From assembly GCA_001442925.1 (NCBI GenBank), contig LDXX01000006.1, positions 1 to 64,000 on the forward strand: a DNA stretch of 64,000 bases, read 5' to 3'. Shown piece after piece: positions 52,862 through 62,749 of the stretch. Below the pieces are notes generated by a model that ran no database searches, was not told where the DNA came from, and saw only the letters and a list, made by a program, of their open reading frames with translations. Within the stretch, counting starts at the first letter, position 1. Every line of letters starts with the position of its first letter. Source of the stretch: Candidatus Kryptonium thompsonii. Its GTDB lineage: Bacteria; Bacteroidota; Ignavibacteria; Kryptoniales; Kryptoniaceae. A program made the translations under genes and the position numbers.

Positions 52862-54349
52862 ATGAACTTTACACTGTTCGATTGGGCAATATTGTTTTTA
52901 TATCTTGCCTTTTCAGTTTTCATTGGCATAAGGGCGAAAAAGTATGTTGAGGATATGGAGGCGTATTTTGTCGCTGGAAGAAGGGTTAGAGTAGCGCTTG
53001 GTTCGGCGACTTTAATTGCAACTGAGATAGGGATAGTTACATTTATGTATCTTGGTGAGATAGGTTATTTAACTGGTTTTTCAAGTTTCGTTCTTGGCGT
53101 GATAGGTGCAGTTGCATTTCTTATAATAGGTAAAACTGGGTTTATTGTCTCAAGATTGAGGAAATTAAAAGTTATAACGATTCCAGAATTTTACGAGTTG
53201 AGGTATAGCAAGGGGGTTCGATTATTGGGGGCTATAATTCTTTTTATGGGTGGAGTTCTAAATATGGGTGTGTTTTTGAAGTTTGATGGTTTATTCCTTG
53301 GTGAGGTTATGGGGTTTGGGGTGAGCAGAGATGTTTTGTTCATCATTATGACTGTTATGTTGATAATAGTTATAAGTTATACAGTTCTCGGTGGTATGTT
53401 TTCGGTAATCATAACTGACTTTATGCAATTTATTGTGCTTTCGTTTGGGATGTTTATAACGACTTTTTTCATTTTAAAAAGTGTTAATTTATCTGATGTG
53501 GCTCACGCTGTTTTGAATTACTATGGGGAGGAAGGTATAAATCCTGTTTTGAATTCAAGATTTGGATGGAAATTTTTGCTCTGGATGTTGATCGCTAGCG
53601 TCACAACATCTGGATTATGGCAGCCAGTGACATCAAAGTCGCTTTCAGCTGAAGATGAAATTGTTGGAAGAAAAATTTTTACATATACTGGGCTCACGCT
53701 TGCAGGAAGGTATATGATTCCAATGTTTTGGGGTGTATGTGCACTTTCAGTTTTTGGTCCTAGTGTTAACTCTCAAATAGCGATGCCTAAATTAATTGCT
53801 CATGTTGTTCCTACTGGATTCTTGGGGCTTTTAGTTGCAGGGATGCTCGCTGCTTCTATGTCAACATATAGCGCATATTTGCTTGCATGGAGTTCGGTTG
53901 CAACGAGGGATATAATTCAGCCGCTTTTTAAGAAAGACCTTGGTGAAAAGGGATCAATTAATGCGACCAGGGTGGTTGCGGTTTTAATTGGTTTATATCT
54001 TCTCTTTTTTGGTTTATTCTATGAGATACCAACCACAGCTTTTCAGTACATCGCTGTTACAGGTGCTATGTACACTTCAGGGGCTTTTGGATGTGTCGCT
54101 GGTGGGTTATATTGGAAAAAGGCGAATTCAACGGGCGCATATGTTGCACTTATAGCTGGAGCGGTGTTTCCCCTTGTATTTTTGATTTTGTCATTGTTTA
54201 AAAACTTCATACCTGAGACTTTACATTTTCTTCTTGATGTCAATCTTTCAGGTTTTTTAAGTTTTATACTTGCTAGCATTGGAATGGTGGTTGGCTCTAT
54301 TTTAAGTGGTAAAACAAATCCACCAAAAGAGATAAATTTTGAGAAATGA
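52862..54349 (+). CDS. Sodium:solute symporter family transporter
   Basis: A 495-residue SSS-family protein with about 13 membrane segments. It begins LFDWAILFLYLAFSVFIGI, has FVAGRR-like sequence (YFVAGRRVRVALGSATL), the family block TSGLWQPVTSKSLSAEDE and VAGMLAASMSTYSAYLLAW. Substrate is unknown. Its stop overlaps the start of a 50-residue membrane protein (ATGA). The 267-base gap upstream holds nothing I recognise. Confidence 0.92.
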   Translation: MNFTLFDWAILFLYLAFSVFIGIRAKKYVEDMEAYFVAGRRVRVALGSATLIATEIGIVTFMYLGEIGYLTGFSSFVLGVIGAVAFLIIGKTGFIVSRLRKLKVITIPEFYELRYSKGVRLLGAIILFMGGVLNMGVFLKFDGLFLGEVMGFGVSRDVLFIIMTVMLIIVISYTVLGGMFSVIITDFMQFIVLSFGMFITTFFILKSVNLSDVAHAVLNYYGEEGINPVLNSRFGWKFLLWMLIASVTTSGLWQPVTSKSLSAEDEIVGRKIFTYTGLTLAGRYMIPMFWGVCALSVFGPSVNSQIAMPKLIAHVVPTGFLGLLVAGMLAASMSTYSAYLLAWSSVATRDIIQPLFKKDLGEKGSINATRVVAVLIGLYLLFFGLFYEIPTTAFQYIAVTGAMYTSGAFGCVAGGLYWKKANSTGAYVALIAGAVFPLVFLILSLFKNFIPETLHFLLDVNLSGFLSFILASIGMVVGSILSGKTNPPKEINFEK

Positions 54350-54498
54350 ATTACGGAGCTATCTTTTGGATTGTCGTTTATTTGATTTCAACGGTTTTAT
54401 TTTTTGTGGTTGCTGGCATTATAACATTTGTCGGTTTGATGGACTTAAAGTTTTTGACAAGGGGACGGAAAATACAGGCTGACAAAAGTGATAATTAA
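54346..54498 (+). CDS. 50-residue membrane protein coupled to the symporter
   Basis: A short frame that starts on the ATGA overlap with the symporter stop. It encodes one or two membrane segments (about 5-33, FWIVVYLISTVLFFVVAGII), then a basic, polar tail (LTRGRKIQADKSDN). Overlap, membrane nature and placement resemble the small accessory proteins found beside some SSS symporters. I cannot confirm that by alignment. Confidence 0.65.
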   Translation: MNYGAIFWIVVYLISTVLFFVVAGIITFVGLMDLKFLTRGRKIQADKSDN

Positions 54499-54574
54499 AA
54501 TATTTGAAACTGTTTTAATCCTATCCATTGTTAATTATTAACGAGGGTTAAAATAAAAGTCGAGGTATTTAGAA

Positions 54575-55366
54575 ATGCAAAGTGGGGTCAAACTTGACCG
54601 CAGAAATTTCATACGCATCATCACAACTATTTCGCTCCTTCCGCTTTTTAAGGCTTGTAAGTTGGATGATTTAATTAATCCCAACCCTTCACCCGAGAAG
54701 CCGAAAGTTGACTTAATGCTTGAGGGGAGCGAGGAGGAGATCGCTTGGAAGGTGAAAAATCAATATGAAAACATTAAATCAATCTATGAACAGCAAGGCA
54801 AGGAATTTAAAATTGGTTTTGAATACGGGAATGGATATGGAGTTTTAAGGTTGTCTTTCGTCAAGGATGATTTAGCAACTTATCCACATTTAAGGATCGT
54901 GAACGATTTAACGGGAGATAGGGCAAATATCTTATGGGGGATGGATGGGATTTATCCATCAATTAAGTTTGTCGATGACTCAGGCGAAACTATAGTTAAG
55001 AATGGTTATAAGCTTGAATTTCCGTTAAAGCTTGCTGGGTCAGGGAAGACTACAAGCTCGGTAAATTCTGCTCGGGATTGGCTCATGATTGGGATAAAAG
55101 TTTTTGCGGTAGCGTTTGCAATTTGGTTTGGGTTGTCGATAAGCAAGTTTATAATTTCAGCGATTGCATTTGTTGCCTTCAATGCGATGGTCATTGGTCT
55201 TATTATGATTGGTTTAAGTGTCATAATTCCTCTTGTTAAATGGATACTTGATGTGACGGGTATAACCCTTGATGATGTGATTTCTTTATTTAAAGAAGCA
55301 TTTGACTTGTTTGTTTCAACACTTCGTTCAATAGTTGATTATTTGAAAAATTACTTCGGTGGATAA
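54575..55366 (+). CDS. Unknown membrane lipoprotein with Tat-like signal
   Basis: A 263-residue protein with a twin-arginine motif (DRRNFIRIITTISLL) ending in a likely lipobox Cys28 (LPLFKAC). The exported part (about 30-170) is soluble and I do not recognise it. It has a charged helix (EEIAWKVKNQYENIKSIYEQQ, seen in part as AWKVKNQYENIKSI) and beta-rich sequence. Two membrane segments follow (about 172-225), then an amphipathic C-terminus. A Tat lipoprotein with further C-terminal membrane helices is unusual. It has no obvious partner; the neighbouring fad genes start 165 bases later. Confidence 0.65.
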   Translation: MQSGVKLDRRNFIRIITTISLLPLFKACKLDDLINPNPSPEKPKVDLMLEGSEEEIAWKVKNQYENIKSIYEQQGKEFKIGFEYGNGYGVLRLSFVKDDLATYPHLRIVNDLTGDRANILWGMDGIYPSIKFVDDSGETIVKNGYKLEFPLKLAGSGKTTSSVNSARDWLMIGIKVFAVAFAIWFGLSISKFIISAIAFVAFNAMVIGLIMIGLSVIIPLVKWILDVTGITLDDVISLFKEAFDLFVSTLRSIVDYLKNYFGG

Positions 55367-55531
55367 GCGCTGGAGTGCGATTTACTTATCCTGCCCATTT
55401 GGTTTTCTGATGCTGTTTTTAAATTTGTCGGGTGCACTTTCGGTTTTTGGTGGGCAGTTAAAGTTTTTTGTTTTTATATGGAAAATTTTTAAAATTAACA
55501 GTGGAGCAAAAAACAAACTCGGGGAGGATGT

Positions 55532-57307
55532 ATGCAGAACTTTCAAAATCTTGCCGAGCTTTTTGAGTTTGGGGTAAAAACCTACCGAAATCCCAAACTT
55601 TTAAACTACAAGTCATCTGAGGGGGTATGGAAATCAATTTCAGCTGATGAGGCATTAAATCGTGTTAAAAACATTGCGCTTGGACTTTATCAAATTGGAA
55701 TTGGACACGGTGATAAAGTTGCACTTTTATCCGAAAGCCGTCCAGAGTGGACGCTAACAGATCTTGGGATTATTTCACTTGGTGCGATTGATGTTCCGAT
55801 TTACACAACCCAAGCTTTGCCCCAAGTGGAGTTTATTCTCAAAAATTCGGAGTCAAAATTAATTTTTATTTCAACGAAACAACTTTATGAGCGAGTTTTA
55901 CCGGCGCTTCGAAATGTTGGTTTAGCGGATAAGGTGATCACATTTGAGAAAGTTTCCGATGATATTATGACACTTGAACAGCTTGAGGCAAAGGGGGAAA
56001 AGCTTAATAAGGAAAACCCAGAGCTTTACGATCAGCTTAAATCGAAGGTAAATCCTGATGATCTTGCAACGATAATTTACACATCTGGAACAACCGGAGA
56101 TCCAAAGGGGGTTATGCTTACGCATTCAAATCTTATTTCAAATGCTGTAACTTGCGCTTCTCTTTTCACATGGAATGCGACCGATGAGGTTGCGCTAACT
56201 TATCTTCCACTTTCACATATTTTTGAGCGTATGATAATTTATCTCTACCTTTCTATCGGCATTCAGATTTGGTATGCTGAGTCAATAGATAAGCTTGCAG
56301 ATAATCTTCTTGAGGTCAGGCCAACAGTTATGACAACCGTTCCCAGATTTCTTGAAAAGGCTGAAGAAAGAATGTTAGCGCAAGTTCAAAAGATGTCACC
56401 GTTGAAGCGAAAACTTTTTAATTGGGCAATGGACATAGCAAGGCAATATGATCCTGAGAAAAAATTCCCAATCTCTTACAGAATTAAACATAAAATCGCT
56501 GATATACTTGTTTATAAAAAATTAAGACAGAGATTCGGTGGAAGGTTTAGATTCATAGTTTCAGGTGGAGCTGCGCTAAGACCAGACCTTGCGAGGATCT
56601 TCACAGCTGCGGGAATCCCAGTTTTACAAGGCTACGGTTTAACTGAAACATCCCCTGTTATATCAGTTAATCGCCTTGAGAGAAATAGGATTGGTTCAGT
56701 TGGACCAGTAATACCAGGTGTCGCTGTTAAAATTGCAGAAGATGGAGAAATTCTCGTTGATGGTCCAAATGTTATGAAAGGTTATTACAAGAATGAGGTA
56801 GAAACTCAAAAGGCTTTTTATCACACTTGGTTTAAAACTGGTGATATTGGTTACCTTGATAAAGATGGGTTTTTGTTCATTACAGATAGAAAGAAAGATT
56901 TGATAAAAACAAGCGGAGGGAAATTTATCGCACCCCAAGCAATTGAAAACCTTCTCTCGGCAAGTGTTTATGTTGATAAAGCAGTTGTCATAGGTGAGGG
57001 CAGGAAGTTTGCTTCAGCTTTGATATTTCCGAATTTTGAAGCGTTAAAGCAATTTGCACAAGAAAATAACATAACTTATTCGAATAATTCTGAGCTTGTC
57101 AACCATCCTAAGGTTCAAGAGCTTTATCAGAAAATTGTTGACGATGTAAATCAACACCTTGCTCAATGGGAAACGATAAAGAAATTTGCTGTAATTGACG
57201 GAGTTTTAACAATAGATGATGATTATCTAACACCAACTCTGAAAGTTAAACGGAGAAATGTGGAATCGAGATACCGTGATTTAATTGAGTCGTTCTACAA
57301 AGAGTAA
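55532..57307 (+). CDS. fadD: Long-chain acyl-CoA synthetase
   Basis: A 591-residue AMP-forming ligase that activates fatty acids with CoA and ATP before beta-oxidation. Motifs are IIYTSGTTGDPKGVMLTHSN, LQGYGLTETSPVISVN, WFKTGDIGYLDKDGFLFI and DRKKDLIKTSGGK. The GGGGAGGA site fixes the start. The form resembles FAA1/FadD15-type enzymes. It leads the beta-oxidation operon. Confidence 0.94.
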   Translation: MQNFQNLAELFEFGVKTYRNPKLLNYKSSEGVWKSISADEALNRVKNIALGLYQIGIGHGDKVALLSESRPEWTLTDLGIISLGAIDVPIYTTQALPQVEFILKNSESKLIFISTKQLYERVLPALRNVGLADKVITFEKVSDDIMTLEQLEAKGEKLNKENPELYDQLKSKVNPDDLATIIYTSGTTGDPKGVMLTHSNLISNAVTCASLFTWNATDEVALTYLPLSHIFERMIIYLYLSIGIQIWYAESIDKLADNLLEVRPTVMTTVPRFLEKAEERMLAQVQKMSPLKRKLFNWAMDIARQYDPEKKFPISYRIKHKIADILVYKKLRQRFGGRFRFIVSGGAALRPDLARIFTAAGIPVLQGYGLTETSPVISVNRLERNRIGSVGPVIPGVAVKIAEDGEILVDGPNVMKGYYKNEVETQKAFYHTWFKTGDIGYLDKDGFLFITDRKKDLIKTSGGKFIAPQAIENLLSASVYVDKAVVIGEGRKFASALIFPNFEALKQFAQENNITYSNNSELVNHPKVQELYQKIVDDVNQHLAQWETIKKFAVIDGVLTIDDDYLTPTLKVKRRNVESRYRDLIESFYKE

Positions 57308-57354
57308 AAAATTTAAGCGCACAAAATAAAATCAAACAAAAGGGTAACCTAAAA

Positions 57355-59763
57355 ATGAGACCCATCAAAAAAGTCGCAGTTCTTGGCGCCGGTGTTATGG
57401 GGGCGCAAATAGCAGCGCACCTGGCAAATGCCGGAATCCCATCGTATCTGCTTGACATTGTTCCAAAAGAATTAACCGAAGAAGAAAAAGCAAAAAAATT
57501 AACACTTGAAAGTCCAGAGGTTAGAAACCGTATAGTTCGTGAAGGGCTTGAGAGGGTTAAAAAATTAAAACCAAACGCTTTTTTCATACCAGAGCTTGAA
57601 AAACTTATAACAATTGGAAATTTTGAGGACAACCTTAACTGGCTTTCCGAGGTTGATTGGATAATTGAGGCTGTTGTGGAGCGTCTTGATATCAAAAGGG
57701 AGCTATTTAAAAAAGTTGAGCTTGTTAGAAGACCCGGTACAATTGTTAGTTCAAACACGTCAGGAATCAGAATAAGTGAGATTGCTGAAGGTTTAAGTGA
57801 TGATTTTAGAAAGCATTTTCTTGGAACGCACTTTTTCAATCCACCAAGGTATATGAAGCTTCTTGAGATAATACCGACACCTGAAACATCAAAAGAGGTC
57901 ATTGAGACCATAGCTGAATTTGGAGAAAAGGTCCTTGGCAAAGGAATTGTGTATTGTAAAGATACCCCTAATTTTATAGCTAATCGAATTGGGGTGTTCG
58001 CTGTTATGTATGTTTTACATTATATGCTTCAAAATGGCTATACAATTGAAGAAGTTGATGAGTTAACGGGACCTGTGAGTGGAAAACCAAAGAGCGCAAC
58101 TTTTAGAACTCTTGATATCGTCGGACTTGATACACTTGTCCATGTTGCAAATAATCTTTACAATGCTGTCCCAAATGATGAAATGCGTGAGTATTTCAAA
58201 GTGCCCGATGTGATTCAGAAGATGCTTGAAAACAAATGGCTTGGTGAAAAAACTGGGCAAGGATTTTATAAGAGGGTGAAAAAAGATGGAGAAAGCGAAA
58301 TACTTGTACTTGATTTTTCAACTATGAATTATAGGGAGAGGCAGAAGGTTAAACTTGGCTCGCTTGAAATGGCAAAGGCGACGGAAGGGTTGAAGGATAA
58401 AATTCAAATTTTAATGAATGCGAAGGATAAAGCTGGTGAATTTTTCTGGAAGACAACAGGTGCAGTTTTAGCTTATGCATCAAATAGAATTCCTGAGATA
58501 AGCGATACGATAGTCGATATTGACAATGCTATGAAGTGGGGTTTCAATTGGGAATTGGGTCCGTTTGAGATGTGGGATTTAATGGGTGTAGAAGGTTCAC
58601 TCGAAAGGATTGAAAAGGAAGGGTTCAAAGTCGCAGATTGGGTCAAAGATATGGTCAAGTCTGGGAAGAAAAAGTTTTATGAGCAAAAGGATGGTAAGAT
58701 TTACTTTTACGATGTTGTTGGCTTGAAGGATTATGTTGAGATGAAAACAAAACCGGAAATAATTAATCTTGCGCTTTTGAAGGAGAATAAGTCTAAGATT
58801 ATTAAGCAAAATGCGGGAGCAAGTTTAATCGATCTTGGCGATGGCGTTCTTTGTCTTGAATTTCATACGAAAATGAACGCAATTGGAGAAGATATTCTTG
58901 TGATGGCTAATTATTCTCTTGATGAACTTGAGAAAAATTACGAAGCTCTTGTGATTGGGAATCAAGGTCAACACTTTTCTGCTGGTGCTAATCTTATGAT
59001 GATACTTATGCTCGCTCAAGATGGCGAATGGGATGAGATCGACAGAGCGGTGCGGATGTTCCAGAAAATGAATATGAGGATAAAGTATTCGCCTAAACCT
59101 GTTGTAGTTGCTCCACATGGGATGACGCTTGGTGGAGGTTGCGAAATTGTATTGCACGCTCCGAGGGTCAGAGCTTATGCCGAAAGTTATATTGGTCTTG
59201 TTGAAATTGGTGCGGGTGTCATTCCAGCTGGTGGCGGAACTAAGGAAATGCTTTTGAGGGCGATTCAAAGAGCACCCAAGCGAGATGACATTGATTTAAC
59301 CCCGTTTATACGTGAGGCTTTTGAGACGATCGCCTTTGCAAAGGTTTCAACAAGTGCGCTTGAAGCTAAAAAGCTTGGTTATCTTCGAGAATATGATACG
59401 ATTTCTATGAATAAAGATTATTTAATTTACGATGCTAAAAAGATCGCTCTCTCAATGGTTGAAGAAGGTTATAAACCACCGCTCCCAGCTGAAATTGTGG
59501 CACTTGGTAAACAGCTTTATGCGAATTTCCTCGTTGGTATTTATTTAATGCGGGAGGCAAATTATATAACCGAGTATGAAGCTCATATTGGAAAGAAGTT
59601 AGCGTATATAATGTCAGGTGGCGATTTCACATCACCTCAAATTGTAAGTGAACAACATATCCTCGATCTTGAGCGGGAAGCTTTCTTGAGTTTGTGTGGT
59701 GAGAAGAAGACTCAAGAGCGAATGCAGTACATATTAAAATATGGAAAACCATTAAGGAATTAA
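57355..59763 (+). CDS. fadN: 3-hydroxyacyl-CoA dehydrogenase/enoyl-CoA hydratase, FadN type
   Basis: An 802-residue fusion that carries two beta-oxidation steps. The dehydrogenase is first (AVLGAGVMGAQIAAHLANAG, then GTHFFNPPRYMKLLEIIPT). The hydratase is at the end (QHFSAGANLMMILMLAQDG, HGMTLGGGCEIVLHA and EIGAGVIPAGGGTKEM). This order is that of Bacillus FadN and the reverse of E. coli FadB. It lies between fadD and the thiolase gene in one operon. Confidence in the reactions is high. Confidence 0.93.
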   Translation: MRPIKKVAVLGAGVMGAQIAAHLANAGIPSYLLDIVPKELTEEEKAKKLTLESPEVRNRIVREGLERVKKLKPNAFFIPELEKLITIGNFEDNLNWLSEVDWIIEAVVERLDIKRELFKKVELVRRPGTIVSSNTSGIRISEIAEGLSDDFRKHFLGTHFFNPPRYMKLLEIIPTPETSKEVIETIAEFGEKVLGKGIVYCKDTPNFIANRIGVFAVMYVLHYMLQNGYTIEEVDELTGPVSGKPKSATFRTLDIVGLDTLVHVANNLYNAVPNDEMREYFKVPDVIQKMLENKWLGEKTGQGFYKRVKKDGESEILVLDFSTMNYRERQKVKLGSLEMAKATEGLKDKIQILMNAKDKAGEFFWKTTGAVLAYASNRIPEISDTIVDIDNAMKWGFNWELGPFEMWDLMGVEGSLERIEKEGFKVADWVKDMVKSGKKKFYEQKDGKIYFYDVVGLKDYVEMKTKPEIINLALLKENKSKIIKQNAGASLIDLGDGVLCLEFHTKMNAIGEDILVMANYSLDELEKNYEALVIGNQGQHFSAGANLMMILMLAQDGEWDEIDRAVRMFQKMNMRIKYSPKPVVVAPHGMTLGGGCEIVLHAPRVRAYAESYIGLVEIGAGVIPAGGGTKEMLLRAIQRAPKRDDIDLTPFIREAFETIAFAKVSTSALEAKKLGYLREYDTISMNKDYLIYDAKKIALSMVEEGYKPPLPAEIVALGKQLYANFLVGIYLMREANYITEYEAHIGKKLAYIMSGGDFTSPQIVSEQHILDLEREAFLSLCGEKKTQERMQYILKYGKPLRN

Positions 59764-59799
59764 CCTTAGTAAATTCAAAAACATAAAAGGGTTTATAAA

Positions 59800-60978
59800 A
59801 TGCAAGACGCAGTAATAGTAACCGCAGTAAGAACAGCGGTCGGCAGAGCAAAAAAAGGCACCTTAAAAGACTTTCGACCTGATGAAATGCTTGCCACGGT
59901 AATTTCTGAAGCCGTTAAAAGAACTCCAAATTTAAAACCAGATGAAATTGACGATGTCATAATTGGCTGTGCATTTCCAGAAGGTGAGCAAGGGTTGAAT
60001 GTTGCAAGAATTGCGAGTTTAAGGGCTGGCCTTCCAGTTAGCGTTCCAGCTATGACGATTAACAGATTCTGTTCATCAGGTCTTCAATCGATTGCCTTTG
60101 CAGCTGAGAGAATCAAACTTGGATATGCTGACATTATAATTGCTGGCGGGGTTGAATCAATGAGCATGGTTCCGATGACGGGGAATAAGTTTTCAGCAAA
60201 TCCATATCTTGCAGAAAATTATCCAGAGGTTTACATCAGCATGGGATTGACAGCTGAGAGAGTTGCGGAAAAATATCAAATCACACGGGAAATGCAGGAT
60301 GAATTTGCGTTGAAAAGTCATCAAAAAGCGTTGAAGGCAATTCAAGAGGGAAAATTTAAAGATGAAATCGTTCCACTTAAAGTTGTAAGTAAATATATTA
60401 ATGGAAAGGGAGAAAAAGTCGTTGAGGAAAAAATCTTCGACACCGATGAAGGTCCTCGACCGGATACCTCGCTTGAAAAACTTGCTCAACTAAAGCCGGC
60501 ATTTAAAGAAGGTGGAACGGTTACAGCTGGAAATTCATCTCAAATGAGCGACGGTGCAGCTGTGGTGGTTGTCATGTCTGAGAAAAAAGCCAATGAGCTT
60601 GGGTTGAAACCAATTGCAAGATTTGTCTCTTACGCCGTCGCTGGTGTGGCGCCTGAGATAATGGGTATCGGACCTGTCGAGGCGATACCGAAAGCATTAA
60701 AATTAGCCGGACTTAAACTTGATGATATTGGATTAATCGAGCTTAATGAGGCATTTGCAGCTCAATCGCTTGCGGTTATAAAACTTGCTGGACTAAACGA
60801 GGAAATTGTAAATGTAAATGGTGGCGCAATAGCTTTGGGACATCCGCTCGGTTGCACAGGGACAAAATTAACAGTTACAATTTTGAATGAAATGAAAAGA
60901 AGAAATGTAAAATATGGAATGGTGACGATGTGTGTGGGTGGTGGAATGGGTGCTGCAGGGATTTTTGAATTGATCTAA
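59800..60978 (+). CDS. fadA: Acetyl-CoA acyltransferase (thiolase)
   Basis: A 392-residue thiolase that performs the last step of beta-oxidation, releasing acetyl-CoA. Catalytic residues are Cys91 in [14 protein letters not shown], His in [16 protein letters not shown] and Cys in [15 protein letters not shown]. Length is standard. It closes the fad operon and is followed by a strong hairpin shared with the convergent DoxX gene. Confidence 0.95.
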   Translation: MQDAVIVTAVRTAVGRAKKGTLKDFRPDEMLATVISEAVKRTPNLKPDEIDDVIIGCAFPEGEQGLNVARIASLRAGLPVSVPAMTINRFCSSGLQSIAFAAERIKLGYADIIIAGGVESMSMVPMTGNKFSANPYLAENYPEVYISMGLTAERVAEKYQITREMQDEFALKSHQKALKAIQEGKFKDEIVPLKVVSKYINGKGEKVVEEKIFDTDEGPRPDTSLEKLAQLKPAFKEGGTVTAGNSSQMSDGAAVVVVMSEKKANELGLKPIARFVSYAVAGVAPEIMGIGPVEAIPKALKLAGLKLDDIGLIELNEAFAAQSLAVIKLAGLNEEIVNVNGGAIALGHPLGCTGTKLTVTILNEMKRRNVKYGMVTMCVGGGMGAAGIFELI

Positions 60979-60983
60979 AAAAG

Positions 60984-61010
60984 AGCCCCGACATTTCGTC
61001 GGGGCTTTTT
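60984..61010. terminator. Terminator between fadA and the convergent doxX gene
   Basis: AGCCCCGAC pairs perfectly with GTCGGGGCT around a five-base loop. TTTTT follows on the plus strand and an A-run precedes it, so it can serve both directions. Confidence 0.92.
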
Positions 61011-61014
61011 AGTT

Positions 61015-61392
61015 TCATTGTTTAGAGATGTAATCAAGATAAATTAAAATAAGTGAAGCTCCAGCAAGCGAAAGATTTTTAAAGAAGTGAGCCATTTGAT
61101 TTGCAGAAAGTCCGGGGTCTTGAACTCCCCAAAACTTGTGCATTATAAATGCCACTGGGACAAGAAAAAGGAATAACAAAATAGCTCCGACAGTTAAGTA
61201 AAAGTTAAACAAGACGCTTAACCCACCAAGTATAATCATAATCCCAGTCAACGGAACGAATAACTCTGGTGCGGGAGCTTTCATCATTTGAGCATATTGA
61301 ATCATCTCTTTGCGATTTCTGAAATGCCCAAAACCAGACATTATAAAAAGAGCTGAAAATAAAATCCTACCGACTAACCAGATTATTTCCAT
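61015..61392 (-). CDS. DoxX-family membrane protein
   Basis: A 125-residue protein with four membrane segments. It starts MEIIWLVGRILFSALFIMSG after an AGGAGG site, which selects ATG 61392; an upstream extension to 61491 would lie inside the neighbouring doxX gene. DoxX proteins are linked to thiosulfate:quinone chemistry or redox stress, but many have no known function. It is the last gene of an ArsR-led operon. Confidence 0.88.
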   Translation of the reverse strand: MEIIWLVGRILFSALFIMSGFGHFRNRKEMIQYAQMMKAPAPELFVPLTGIMIILGGLSVLFNFYLTVGAILLFLFLVPVAFIMHKFWGVQDPGLSANQMAHFFKNLSLAGASLILIYLDYISKQ

Positions 61393-61412
61393 TTTATCCT
61401 CCTGATTTTTAT

Positions 61413-61853
61413 TTAAGAAATTTCCTTTTTCAAAAGCCCTAATTCGACGGAAATTGAACCTGGTCCAAAGGCGAGTATCGCCAGTGCGCATGCAAAGAGT
61501 GCAAGATCAAGCTCAGCTCCAACACCTGGCTTATCCATTGGCGCTATGAGTCCAACTTTAACTTTGACAAGAAATGTTGCAACAATCATATCAATTGCAA
61601 GCAAAAGCGCAGCCCATCTTGAAAAAATACCAAGTATGAGAGCAATCCCTCCGAAGAATTCAGCGATGGTTACTATCACAGCAAACAATCCCGGTAGAGG
61701 CACACCAAGCCCTGATAGAAAACTTGAAAAACCTGAAATTCCAAAGACAAATAGTTTGGGATAGCCATGCGCTATAAAGATAACCCCGAGAATTACCCGT
61801 ATTATAACAAGGGATATATCGGTGAAAGTTTTGTTTGATAATTTGGTCAACAT
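61413..61853 (-). CDS. DoxX-family membrane protein, second copy
   Basis: A 146-residue four-segment protein with the DoxX pattern IIRVILGVIFIAHGYPKLF and AEFFGGIALILGIFSRWAALLLA (given here in part as GGIALILGIFSRWAA). AGGAG lies before the ATG. It is related to, but not the same as, the neighbour at 61015, and only 20 bases separate them. Two tandem DoxX proteins after pirin suggest a redox or quinone role. Confidence 0.9.
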   Translation of the reverse strand: MLTKLSNKTFTDISLVIIRVILGVIFIAHGYPKLFVFGISGFSSFLSGLGVPLPGLFAVIVTIAEFFGGIALILGIFSRWAALLLAIDMIVATFLVKVKVGLIAPMDKPGVGAELDLALFACALAILAFGPGSISVELGLLKKEIS

Positions 61854-61879
61854 AATTTTGGCTCCTTTTTGTTTTTAAA

Positions 61880-62743
61880 TTAAATATTGAAAATATCTAC
61901 TGCTTTTTTCTTTACAAGTTTACCGTTTTGATAATCTTCAATTGCTTGGATGATCTCTTCTTTTGTATTCATAACGAATGGTCCCCACCGAGCGACCGGT
62001 TCATTTAGAGGTTCACCGCATCCAATGAGAATAATCGAATCTTCAAGAGCTGCGAATTGAATCAAGTTTCCCTTTGTTAAAATGGCAAGTTGATGCTGTT
62101 TTAACTCTGCTCCATCTGAAAATTTTATTTTACCTTCGGAAACAATGCAAAAAACATTCATTGTTTCTGAAACTTCATATTTAAAGTCGCTTCCTTTTGT
62201 TAACCTAACATCAAGATAAACAATTGGATAGCTAGTCCAGCTTTTCTGTTTTATTTCGTCAAATGCTCCAGATAGAAGGTTGATTTTCGTATCACCTTTG
62301 TTCAGTTCAATAGCTTTAAAGTTGTAGTAGAAAGGGTCGCTCATTTTTTCCTTCGCTGGTAAATTAATCCAAAGTTGATATCCCCATAGCAAACCTTCCT
62401 TCATAAGGGGCATTTCTGAGTGTATAACCCCGCTTCCAGCATTCATCCATTGCAGTCCACCGGAGGTTAGTTTTCCTGTGCTTCCCGTGCTATCTTTATG
62501 TTCAAATTCTCCGTTTATCATGTATGTAAGTGTTTGAAACCCACGGTGTGGATGGGGTGGAAAACCAGCTATATAGTCATTAGGATCATCCGATTTAAAT
62601 TCATCCAATAGAAGGAAAGGGTCGAGATAGTTCAAGTAAGGTGAGCCAATGTATCTTCTTAACCTTACGCCGGCGCCGTCGAAAACTTCGATGGATGGAA
62701 TAACTCTGTAGACACTACGAGTTTTAATTGTTTTGATATGCAT
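61880..62743 (-). CDS. Pirin family protein
   Basis: A 287-residue bicupin. The metal-binding residues are complete in FPPHPHRGFQTLTYMINGEFEH (in part HPHRGFQT) and in SGVIHSEMP. Pirins act on quercetin or regulate redox responses, and the role here is unknown. It follows arsR by six bases, so it is controlled with it, and precedes two doxX genes. Confidence 0.93.
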   Translation of the reverse strand: MHIKTIKTRSVYRVIPSIEVFDGAGVRLRRYIGSPYLNYLDPFLLLDEFKSDDPNDYIAGFPPHPHRGFQTLTYMINGEFEHKDSTGSTGKLTSGGLQWMNAGSGVIHSEMPLMKEGLLWGYQLWINLPAKEKMSDPFYYNFKAIELNKGDTKINLLSGAFDEIKQKSWTSYPIVYLDVRLTKGSDFKYEVSETMNVFCIVSEGKIKFSDGAELKQHQLAILTKGNLIQFAALEDSIILIGCGEPLNEPVARWGPFVMNTKEEIIQAIEDYQNGKLVKKKAVDIFNI

Positions 62744-62749
62744 TTTAGT

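Noticed and set aside
55359-55577. 72-codon open frame between the Tat lipoprotein gene and fadD
   Set aside because: It overlaps both neighbours, including the well-supported fadD start, and has no ribosome site. The 165-base gap holds nothing else I recognise.
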